Source: Cloacibacterium caeni_C
GTDB lineage: Bacteria; Bacteroidota; Bacteroidia; Flavobacteriales; Weeksellaceae
Length of the DNA: 17,361 nt
Direction of reading: 5' to 3'
NCBI GenBank assembly: GCA_002422665.1
Contig: DITA01000002.1
Coordinates: forward strand, 1-17,361
In this document: in pieces, positions 1-6,651 of the stretch
Position numbering within the stretch: the first letter of the stretch is position 1
How the letters are laid out: each line of letters starts with the position of its first letter
Program-made: the position numbers and the translations under genes
Notes under the pieces: model-generated
Told to the model about the DNA's origin: nothing
The model's input: only the letters and a program-made list of their open reading frames with translations
The model's database searches: none

Positions 1-5
1 ATGAT

Positions 6-41
6 AAGCCGCGTAGAATTTTCTATGCGGCTTCTCTTTTT
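6..41 (+). terminator. Rho-independent terminator of an off-window gene
   Basis: An 11-bp inverted repeat (positions 6-16 with 23-33, one G-T pair, 6-base loop) is followed by a T-rich run at 35-41. It has the shape of an intrinsic terminator reading on the + strand, so it probably ends a gene lying before the window. No coding sequence can be assigned in bases 1-143. Confidence 0.75.
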
Positions 42-74
42 ACTAAATTTAAGAAACATTTAACCTCCTAAAAC

Positions 75-105
75 TTTGTACTCTCGTTTACTTGCAGTAA
101 ATTAG
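75..105 (+). promoter_or_regulatory. Candidate Bacteroidota-type promoter for glgB operon
   Basis: TTTG at 75-78 is followed by 19 bases and then TAAATTAG at 98-105, a 7-of-8 match to the Bacteroidota minus-7 element TAnnTTTG. Transcription would start near 112, which leaves about 30 untranslated bases before the ATG at 144. This placement argues against the in-frame GTG at 105 as the glgB start. Confidence 0.45.
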
Positions 106-143
106 TGTGTTTATTTAACATTCCTAAAAACACTAAAATCACC

Positions 144-2081
144 ATGACTTACCAAGTAGTGCCTCATTCTCTTTTTTCTGAATTTGATATCCATCTTTTC
201 CGTGAAGGAAAACACTTTAAACTCTACGAAAAAATGGGTTCTCATAAAGTAGAAATAGACGGTAAAACAGGCGTTTATTTTGCGGTTTGGGCGCCTAATG
301 CTAAACAAGTTTCCGTAATTGGAGATTTCAATAATTGGGATTCTAGAGTTTCTGAACTTAAAATCCGTTGGGATGGTTCTGGGATTTGGGAAGGCTTTAT
401 AGAAGGCTTAGATTTTGGTGTAATTTATAAATATGGCATTCAAACATATAGCGGTGCTTATTTAGAAAAAGGCGATCCTTATGCTTTAAAATGGCAACAA
501 ACCATTCAAGCGGCTTCTATTGTAGATACTACTTTCTACGAATGGAAAGACCAAGAATGGATGAAAAATCGCCATCAAAACAATTCTTTAGAATCTCCTA
601 TTTCTGTTTACGAAGTTCATCTGGCTTCTTGGATGAGAGGCACAGATGATCCTAACCGTTTTTTCACTTACAGAGAAGTTGCAGAAAGACTCGTTCCTTA
701 TGTGAAGGAAATGAATTTTACACATGTAGAATTTATGCCTGTTATGGAATATCCTTTCGATCCAAGTTGGGGTTACCAAATAACTGGTTTCTACGCGGCG
801 AGCTCTCGTTTTGGAACGCCACAAGATTTAATGTATTTGATAGAAGAATTGCACAAAAATGAAATTGGCGTGATTCTCGATTGGGTTCCTTCACACTTTC
901 CGGGAGATGCCAATGGTTTACATTATTTTGATGGAAGTTTTCTCTACGAACATGAAGACCCAAGAAAAGGATTTCATCCAGATTGGAAATCTCATATTTT
1001 CAACTACGGAAGAAACGAAGTAAAATCTTTCCTGATTTCAAATGCTTGTTTTTGGCTCGATAGATATCATGCAGATGGTTTACGTGTAGATGCAGTTCGT
1101 TCTATGCTTGAGTTAGATTATTCCAGAGCAGATGGAGAGTGGGAACCAAATAAATATGGAGACAATAGAAATCTTGAAGCGATAGATTTCATCAAAGAGA
1201 TGAATACAATTGTGTACAGAGAATTTCCAGATATACAAACGATTGCAGAAGACAGCAGTGATTTTCCTAAAGTTACCAAACCTATTTATGATGACGGATT
1301 AGGTTTCGGAATGAAATGGATGATGGGTTGGATGCATGATACCTTAGATTATTTTGAAGAAGATCCTATTGCTAGAAAATATCATCATCATAAACTTACT
1401 TTCAGTACCATGTACATGAATAATGAAAACTATATGTTGCCATTATCTCATGACGAAGTAGTACACGGAAAAAGCAGTTTGATTTTTAAAATGCAAGGCG
1501 ATGAATGGCAAAAACATGCCAATTTAAGAGCATTGTACACCTATATGTACACGCATCCAGGTAATAAATTGCTTTTCATGGGTGGTGAATTCGGGCAAAC
1601 TCACGAATGGGATTTTAGCCAAAGTTTAGATTGGCATCTTCTACAATATCCTATACATCAAGGATTGCAGAATTTTGTAAAAAATTTGAATACGGTTTTC
1701 AAATTCGAAAAAGCACTTTACGAAAATAATTTCAATCCATACGGTTTTGAATGGATTGAAGCAGATGATGCAGATAATTCTATCTATGTTTTTCTAAGAA
1801 AAGGAAAATCTGAAGATGAGGTGCTCATGTCTGTATTGAATCTTACTCCTAGAACTTTCGATTATAAAATTGGGATAGAAGAAGGAACAAAATGGAAAGT
1901 GATTCTTAATTCAGATGCTCCAGAATTTGGAGGAAGTGGAGTAGTTCCAGAAATCAAATGGTACGAAGAAACTCCTTGGAATAATAAACCCAATTCTATG
2001 ATTGTTACTTTGCCACCGCTTTCAGGAATTATTTTAAAACAAACGGAGAAAACTAAAAAGAACCAAGCAAAAAGCAAATAA
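144..2081 (+). CDS. glgB: 1,4-alpha-glucan (glycogen) branching enzyme GlgB
   Basis: This GH13 enzyme (EC 2.4.1.18) cuts alpha-1,4-glucan chains and re-attaches the pieces through alpha-1,6 links, making the branches of glycogen in the cytoplasm. The 645-residue protein has a carbohydrate-binding CBM48 domain at about 40-130 (GDFNNWD at 60-66) and then a TIM barrel. The GH13 motifs are clear: DWVPSHF at 246-252, GLRVDAVRS with nucleophile D316, acid/base E369 in IAED, and HDE with D437. It is shorter than the 728-residue E. coli enzyme and appears to have one N-terminal CBM48 rather than two N-terminal modules. I chose the ATG at 144 over the in-frame GTG at 105 because the GTG overlaps a probable promoter element and the extra 13 residues do not look conserved. 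First gene of a glgB-glgA-glgC set; glgA follows after 36 bases. Confidence 0.95.
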   Translation: MTYQVVPHSLFSEFDIHLFREGKHFKLYEKMGSHKVEIDGKTGVYFAVWAPNAKQVSVIGDFNNWDSRVSELKIRWDGSGIWEGFIEGLDFGVIYKYGIQTYSGAYLEKGDPYALKWQQTIQAASIVDTTFYEWKDQEWMKNRHQNNSLESPISVYEVHLASWMRGTDDPNRFFTYREVAERLVPYVKEMNFTHVEFMPVMEYPFDPSWGYQITGFYAASSRFGTPQDLMYLIEELHKNEIGVILDWVPSHFPGDANGLHYFDGSFLYEHEDPRKGFHPDWKSHIFNYGRNEVKSFLISNACFWLDRYHADGLRVDAVRSMLELDYSRADGEWEPNKYGDNRNLEAIDFIKEMNTIVYREFPDIQTIAEDSSDFPKVTKPIYDDGLGFGMKWMMGWMHDTLDYFEEDPIARKYHHHKLTFSTMYMNNENYMLPLSHDEVVHGKSSLIFKMQGDEWQKHANLRALYTYMYTHPGNKLLFMGGEFGQTHEWDFSQSLDWHLLQYPIHQGLQNFVKNLNTVFKFEKALYENNFNPYGFEWIEADDADNSIYVFLRKGKSEDEVLMSVLNLTPRTFDYKIGIEEGTKWKVILNSDAPEFGGSGVVPEIKWYEETPWNNKPNSMIVTLPPLSGIILKQTEKTKKNQAKSK

Positions 2082-2117
2082 TAACTTATAATTTATAACT
2101 CATAACTCAAACTTAAG

Positions 2118-3527
2118 ATGAAAGTCTTCCATTTAAGCGTAGAATGTTTTCCGGTAGCTAAAGTAGGCGGATTAGCAGATGTAGTGGGTGCGCTTCCTAA
2201 ATACCAAACTAAAATGGGAATTGATGCCAAAGTAGTAATGCCTTGGTATAATAAACCATTTGTAAACGAAAACGAATTCGAAGTAGTTTTTGATGGTTTT
2301 ATTCATCAGATTCATCACATGTACCAAGTTTTGGTCATGAAAGAAAAACATAATGTTTTAGGATACGAATTGTATTTGGTGAAAATTCCAGGATTATTAG
2401 ATAGAGATCAAGTCTATGGTTATTTTGATGAAAGTCAACAATTTATCGCATTTCAGCATGCGGTTTTGCATTGGCTTTCTGCTATGGAAATTCGTCCAGA
2501 TGTCTTACATTGTCATGATTATCATACCGGTTTAGTTCCGTTTATGGTAGAGTATTGTCAGGATTTTGGTTTTTTAAAAGGCGTAAAAACTGTAGGAACC
2601 ATTCATAATGGGGAATATCAAGGAACGATGGATTGGCAAATGTCTAATTATATGCCACGTTTTGACGCTTGGAAATGGGGATTGCTCGATTGGAACGGAA
2701 GAATTAATCCTTTGGCGACTATGATTAAGTGTTGTCATGAATTTACTGCGGTTTCTCAAGGTTATATGCATGAATTGTTTGAAGATGCGCAAGGATTACA
2801 AGATTTAATCAGACAAGAACACAGAAAAGCACATGGAATCATCAATGGAATAGATACAGAAGTATGGAATCCTATGACGGATATAATGCTTAACGATCAT
2901 TATTCTAGAGAGAATTTTGAAGAAGGAAAAGAAAAAAATAAAAAATGGCTTTGTGAAGAATATGGTTTGAATCCAGAACTTCCGCTTTTTGCTTTTATTG
3001 GAAGATTTGCTGGCGAAAAAGGAGCAGATATGTTACCAGATATTGTAAGAAGAAGCATTTCAGAAACCGAAGGCGCTATAAATATTCTCATTTTAGGTTC
3101 TGGAAACCCACAAATAGAAAATACACTGAAAAAGCTTCAAGAAGAATTTCATGTAAATTTCGCGATGGATTTAGGATACAAAGAAGCTTTGTCGCACAAG
3201 ATTTACGCAGGTGCAGATTTCTTACTAATGCCTTCTCGAGTAGAACCTTGTGGATTGAATCAAATGTATGCCATGAGATACGGAACTATCCCAATTGTAC
3301 GATATACAGGTGGGTTAAAAGATACCGTAACAGACATTTCTTCAGGAGGTTATGGTTTAAATTATACCTTCCCGGGAACTGATGATGCTGTACATGCCAT
3401 CAAAAGAGCGCTGTATTTATATGATGACAAAGAAGAAATGCGAAATTTACGAAAAACAATAATGAATTTGGATTTTTCTTGGCAGAAATCTGCTGAAAAT
3501 TATGTAAATTTATATCGTAAAAATTAA
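2118..3527 (+). CDS. glgA: Glycogen synthase GlgA (GT5, ADP-glucose dependent)
   Basis: Transfers glucose from ADP-glucose to the non-reducing end of alpha-1,4-glucan (EC 2.4.1.21). The 469-residue length is close to the usual bacterial size of about 475. The N-terminal Rossmann half carries KVGGLADVVGALP at 15-27, the ADP-glucose binding KxGGL motif of GT5. HDYHTGL at 133-139 matches the family HDWHTGL site. The C-terminal half has GRFAGEKG near 295 and EPCGLNQMYAMRYG near 376, the donor-site loop with the conserved Glu. The starch synthase catalytic domain (roughly 1-240) and GT1-like domain (roughly 280-460) both appear intact. It sits 36 bases after glgB with no recognisable promoter in the spacer, so co-transcription is likely. 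A hairpin begins within its stop codon. Confidence 0.95.
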   Translation: MKVFHLSVECFPVAKVGGLADVVGALPKYQTKMGIDAKVVMPWYNKPFVNENEFEVVFDGFIHQIHHMYQVLVMKEKHNVLGYELYLVKIPGLLDRDQVYGYFDESQQFIAFQHAVLHWLSAMEIRPDVLHCHDYHTGLVPFMVEYCQDFGFLKGVKTVGTIHNGEYQGTMDWQMSNYMPRFDAWKWGLLDWNGRINPLATMIKCCHEFTAVSQGYMHELFEDAQGLQDLIRQEHRKAHGIINGIDTEVWNPMTDIMLNDHYSRENFEEGKEKNKKWLCEEYGLNPELPLFAFIGRFAGEKGADMLPDIVRRSISETEGAINILILGSGNPQIENTLKKLQEEFHVNFAMDLGYKEALSHKIYAGADFLLMPSRVEPCGLNQMYAMRYGTIPIVRYTGGLKDTVTDISSGGYGLNYTFPGTDDAVHAIKRALYLYDDKEEMRNLRKTIMNLDFSWQKSAENYVNLYRKN

Positions 3528-3565
3528 ATAGAGTTTCTTTTTAGGAAGTCTATTTTCGCTTTTTA
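3526..3565 (+). terminator. Weak terminator or attenuator between glgA and glgC
   Basis: A 7-bp perfect stem (3526-3532 with 3549-3555) starts in the glgA stop codon and can be extended by a short inner stem. A T-rich stretch (3553-3565) follows, interrupted by CGC. No consensus promoter is visible between it and glgC. It could be a leaky terminator that lowers glgC expression, or an mRNA processing or stability hairpin. Confidence 0.4.
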
Positions 3566-3594
3566 TAAAATTTCAAAATAAAACTACAAAATAT

Positions 3595-4866
3595 ATGAAA
3601 CCAAGTGTTATTTCTATTGTTTTAGGAGGAGGTAGAGGTAGTAGGCTATTTCCACTTACAGATAAGCGTTCTAAACCCGCAGTTCCCATCGCAGGAAAAT
3701 ACAGATTAGTAGATATTCCTATTTCTAATTGCCTTAATTCTGGCTTTAATAGAATTATGGTGCTTACACAGTTTAACTCGGCATCGCTTAATTCTCATAT
3801 CAAAAATACTTTCCATTTTGATATTTTTAGCAAAGGTTTTGTAGATATTTTAGCAGCTGAACAAAGTACAGATAACGAAAATTGGTATCAAGGAACAGCA
3901 GATGCAGTAAGACAATCTATGCGTCATTTAGACAAATATGATTATGATTACATTCTCATTCTTTCTGGTGACCAATTATACCAGATGGATTTCAGAGAAA
4001 TGATAGACTTTCACATCGAAAAAGGCGGAGACATCACCATTGCTACCATTCCTGTAAACAGTAAAGATGCTACTGGTTTTGGAATTTTAAAAGCCAATGA
4101 CGAAAACCAAATCACCTCTTTCATAGAAAAACCATCTGCAGACGTTTTACCAGATTGGACTTCTGAGGTTTCTGATGATATGAAACAACAAGGTAGAGAT
4201 TACCTTGCTTCTATGGGAATTTATGTGTTTAATAAAAAAGTTTTGAGAAAAATGTTTGAGGAAGACAAAGGAGATGACTTTGGCAAAGACCTCATTCCAA
4301 ATGCAATCAATAACGGATATAATACGTTAAGTTATCAATACGAAGGTTATTGGACAGATATAGGAACCATCGGTTCTTTCTTCGAAGCGAATATGGATTT
4401 AACCAATGAATTGCCAAAATTCAATATGTTTAGCAATTCGCCAATTTATACCAGACCGAGAATGTTGCCACCTTCTAAAATCAATGGTTCTTTTGTGAAT
4501 AAAGCCATTTTTGCAGACGGATGTATTATTATGGCGGATAAAATAGAGCATTCACTCATTGGGAACAGAACCAGAATAGAAAAAGGAAGTACCGTCATTC
4601 GTTCTTATATCATGGGAGCAGATTACTATCAAAACCCTGAAGACATGGCAGAAAATGATGCTAAAGGAATTCCAAACATTGGCGTAGGTAAATTCTGTTA
4701 CATAGAAAATGCTATTTTAGATAAAAATTGTCATATTGGGAACAATGTAAGGATTATAGGCAGCAAACATTTACCAGATGGAGATTTCAAAACCCATTCT
4801 ATAAAAGACGGAATAATCGTGGTGAAAAAAGATGCCATCATAAAAGATGGAACAGTGATACCATAG
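3595..4866 (+). CDS. glgC: Glucose-1-phosphate adenylyltransferase GlgC
   Basis: Makes ADP-glucose and pyrophosphate from glucose-1-phosphate and ATP (EC 2.7.7.27), the committed and usually allosterically controlled step of bacterial glycogen synthesis. The 423 residues match the family length (431 in E. coli). Nucleotidyltransferase signature GGGRGSRLFPLT is at 11-22, followed by KRSKPAVP at 24-31. WYQGTADAVRQ is at 97-107, catalytic-site SGDQLYQMD at 124-132 (with D126), and FIEKP, the sugar-phosphate-binding loop, at 176-180. After about residue 290 the sequence turns into the hexapeptide-like left-handed beta-helix typical of GlgC. The ATG at 3595 lies directly before the conserved nucleotide-binding strand. 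Last gene of the glycogen set; it is followed 18 bases later by a strong terminator. Confidence 0.95.
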   Translation: MKPSVISIVLGGGRGSRLFPLTDKRSKPAVPIAGKYRLVDIPISNCLNSGFNRIMVLTQFNSASLNSHIKNTFHFDIFSKGFVDILAAEQSTDNENWYQGTADAVRQSMRHLDKYDYDYILILSGDQLYQMDFREMIDFHIEKGGDITIATIPVNSKDATGFGILKANDENQITSFIEKPSADVLPDWTSEVSDDMKQQGRDYLASMGIYVFNKKVLRKMFEEDKGDDFGKDLIPNAINNGYNTLSYQYEGYWTDIGTIGSFFEANMDLTNELPKFNMFSNSPIYTRPRMLPPSKINGSFVNKAIFADGCIIMADKIEHSLIGNRTRIEKGSTVIRSYIMGADYYQNPEDMAENDAKGIPNIGVGKFCYIENAILDKNCHIGNNVRIIGSKHLPDGDFKTHSIKDGIIVVKKDAIIKDGTVIP

Positions 4867-4884
4867 AGTTTTTTTATTTTTAGG

Positions 4885-4922
4885 AAATCGGGCTTGTGAT
4901 TTTTTTGCAAGCCCGATTTTTA
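4885..4922 (+). terminator. Rho-independent terminator after glgC
   Basis: A perfect 12-bp stem (4885-4896 with 4108+800, that is 4908-4919) with an 11-base loop and a T-run at 4917-4922 ends the glycogen operon. The loop carries a T-run ending in TTG, which also fits as the minus-33 element of the next gene's promoter. Confidence 0.85.
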
Positions 4923-4934
4923 ATTCTAAATTTG
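4904..4934 (+). promoter_or_regulatory. Bacteroidota-type promoter for the 134-aa exported protein
   Basis: TTTG at 4904-4907, a 19-base spacer and a perfect minus-7 box TAAATTTG at 4927-4934 match the Bacteroidota consensus. Transcription would start near 4941, about 14 bases before the ATG at 4955. The minus-33 element lies in the loop of the glgC terminator and the spacer includes the terminator's right arm. Confidence 0.65.
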
Positions 4935-4954
4935 CTCAACAAAAATTTAAACAA

Positions 4955-5359
4955 ATGAAAAAAATCAAATTTTTATTTACCGTAATGGCTGTGTTTTTTA
5001 TGAGCCAACTTTTTTCTGCGCAAACTAGCGAATGGAAAGAAAAAACAGAGTTTCATAAAATCATGAGCCAAACATTTCACCCTGCTGAAGAAGGAAATTT
5101 TGCACCGATTAAAAGCAGAATAGATGAAATGGAAACCAAAGCAGTTGCTTTCAAAAATTCAGAAATTCCAGCAGATTTTGGAAATAAAGATGCCATTAAG
5201 AAATCTTTGAAAAAATTAGTGAAAGAAACGAAAGCTTTCAATAAAAAAATTAAGTCTGGAGCATCAGATGAAGCCCTTAAAAATGATTTTATGGCTCTTC
5301 ATGATACATTTCACACCATTGTAGGTCTTTGCAAAGCAGAAGACGAGCACGAACATTAA
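4955..5359 (+). CDS. Small exported helical protein with His/Met/Cys cluster, function unknown
   Basis: The 134-residue product has a clear signal peptide: a KKIKF basic start, a hydrophobic core to about residue 20 and probable cleavage around FSAQ-T, a common flavobacterial pattern. The mature part of about 110 residues looks all-helical and Lys/Glu rich. Near its N-terminus it has H34, M37 and H42 (FHKIMSQTFHP), and near its C-terminus H116, H120 and C126 (LHDTFHTIVGLC), ending in EHEH. The C-terminal helix loosely recalls cytochrome c-prime proteins, but the haem-attachment CxxCH is absent. I do not recognise a named family. Metal or haem binding in the periplasm is a guess from the spaced His/Met/Cys residues. 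It has its own promoter and terminator, so it appears to be transcribed alone. Confidence 0.85.
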   Translation: MKKIKFLFTVMAVFFMSQLFSAQTSEWKEKTEFHKIMSQTFHPAEEGNFAPIKSRIDEMETKAVAFKNSEIPADFGNKDAIKKSLKKLVKETKAFNKKIKSGASDEALKNDFMALHDTFHTIVGLCKAEDEHEH

Positions 5360-5373
5360 TCTATAATTATATG

Positions 5374-5423
5374 TAATGAGTAATCTGCAAAAGATACAAT
5401 TTGCTGATTACTCATTATTTTTT
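5374..5423 (+). terminator. Strong terminator hairpin just before the SRPBCC gene
   Basis: A 12-bp stem (5374-5385 with 5406-5417) continues after one T-T mismatch into a further 5-6 bp, with a loop of about 8 bases and T-run 5418-5423. It is a good intrinsic terminator for the preceding gene. It ends only about 10 bases before the next ATG, leaving almost no room for a separate promoter downstream of it. Confidence 0.8.
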
Positions 5424-5433
5424 AACCTATATT

Positions 5434-6471
5434 ATGCGTTGGTATAAATTTGTAATTTATATAAGTATTTTTTTGTTTTCGGTATATGCCGTTTCTATGC
5501 TTTTTGTAGAAGAAAGCAAAAGTTTTTCCATTGAAAAAGAAATCAATTATCCTATTGACAAGGTTTTTCCTCAGTTCAATAATTTGCAGAATTTCACGCA
5601 ATGGAATGAATTTTTTCTTTCTAAAGAAGATTATACTTTCGCATATTACACGCCTTACGAAGGACAAGGTTCTTCTTTGAACTATCAGAACAAGAAAAAT
5701 GAATCTGATTATGGAGATTTTTTCATTCGTTATGAAAATCCTTTTTCTACGCTTAAATATCAATTGTTTGAAGGCAAAAACGGTAATCCTTATAGCATTA
5801 ATGTAAAATTTGTACCACAAGGAAATAAAACCAAAGTCATTTGGTTTGTTCATACGCCTAGATTGCCATTCTTGAAACGCTCGCTTAATCTGCTTTCAGA
5901 AGATTTTGTTGCAGGAAATATAGACCAATCTATGGTAAATCTATCTCAACTCTTGAGTGGAAAAGTAGACAAAGAAATTTTACTTTCTAAAATTAAATAT
6001 GATACACTCATGGTCGAAAAACAAGACGGCCAGTTACTTTTGGGAATCAATGTTTCGAGTGTAAATAAAAAAGGAGATTTAATCAAAAATATAGAACTGA
6101 ATCACAATAAAGTCATCAGTTTGGTAACCAAAGATTTAGGTAAAAAGGAAGATGAATTTGGAGTTCCTGTTTTAATTACAGAGCCAGGAAGTTATAAAGA
6201 TAAAGAGGTTTCTTATTTCTATGGAGTTCCCGTGAAAAAAAGAGAAGGACTTTCTGATAATAATTTCAATTTCCGCACTTTGAATGCTTCGGAAAACTAT
6301 ATTATGTATTACAAAGGAAGATATGAAAATAGAATAAAAGTGATTGCTCAACTCCTGCAAAAAGCTCAAAAAGATAGCATGAGAAATGGTCAGTTACAAG
6401 AAACTTTCCTAGAAGCTCCGAATGCAAAAAAAGAAGTGACCATAAAAATTTCTTTGCCAGTCTACAGATAG
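5434..6471 (+). CDS. Membrane-anchored SRPBCC-fold protein with GyrI-like C-terminal half
   Basis: The 345-residue protein starts with a hydrophobic segment at about 5-24 that reads as a signal anchor, placing the rest outside the inner membrane. Residues about 30-172 follow the SRPBCC (START/polyketide cyclase-like) pattern: FSIEKEINYPIDKVF, then FTQWNEFF, then alternating strands and a final long helix ending in VNLSQLL. The rest (about 185-345) resembles the GyrI-like small-molecule-binding domain found after SRPBCC in Bacteroidota proteins. Both folds bind hydrophobic or amphipathic ligands; no catalytic function can be read. I chose the ATG at 5434 because the longer in-frame TTG at 5401 lies inside the upstream terminator stem. 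The assignment rests on recalled sequence patterns and the C-terminal domain call is the less certain part. Confidence 0.8.
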   Translation: MRWYKFVIYISIFLFSVYAVSMLFVEESKSFSIEKEINYPIDKVFPQFNNLQNFTQWNEFFLSKEDYTFAYYTPYEGQGSSLNYQNKKNESDYGDFFIRYENPFSTLKYQLFEGKNGNPYSINVKFVPQGNKTKVIWFVHTPRLPFLKRSLNLLSEDFVAGNIDQSMVNLSQLLSGKVDKEILLSKIKYDTLMVEKQDGQLLLGINVSSVNKKGDLIKNIELNHNKVISLVTKDLGKKEDEFGVPVLITEPGSYKDKEVSYFYGVPVKKREGLSDNNFNFRTLNASENYIMYYKGRYENRIKVIAQLLQKAQKDSMRNGQLQETFLEAPNAKKEVTIKISLPVYR

Positions 6472-6651
6472 TTTAAAATTCTCATTTTTAACTACTTTTT
6501 AACAAATTTTAATTTTATTTAACGATTTTTTAGATTGCATTGATTTTTATTATGTAAGCTATACCTTTTTACCATCTTTTTAAGTTCCTCAATTCGCTTT
6601 TTTTTACTAATTTTGCCTAAACTATACTTCTAACAAAGAAAAAGGCGGAAA
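6472..6651 (+). promoter_or_regulatory. Intergenic region with probable odhA promoter (minus-7 at 6608-6615)
   Basis: This 180-base, very AT-rich stretch holds no open reading frame or strong hairpin that I can support. Near its end TAATTTTG (6608-6615) is a perfect match to the Bacteroidota minus-7 element, which would start transcription near 6622 and give a leader of about 30 bases. A good minus-33 TTG at the usual spacing is missing. GGCGG at 6644-6648, a few bases before the start codon, is a weak and unusual purine-rich site for this phylum. Confidence 0.5.

Noticed and set aside
105..143. GTG start extending glgB by 13 residues
   Set aside because: It overlaps a candidate minus-7 element and the added residues do not resemble the family; the ATG at 144 fits better.
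2082..2117. Repeated TTATAA/CATAAC-like words between glgB and glgA
   Set aside because: Short, imperfect and expected in AT-rich spacers; no operator or promoter can be supported.
5401..5433. TTG start extending the SRPBCC protein by 11 residues
   Set aside because: It lies inside the terminator stem of the previous gene; the ATG at 5434 gives a normal signal anchor.
5422..5853. 143-residue minus-strand frame
   Set aside because: Antisense to the SRPBCC gene, Phe/Ile/Arg-rich composition typical of an AT-rich shadow frame, no recognisable domain.
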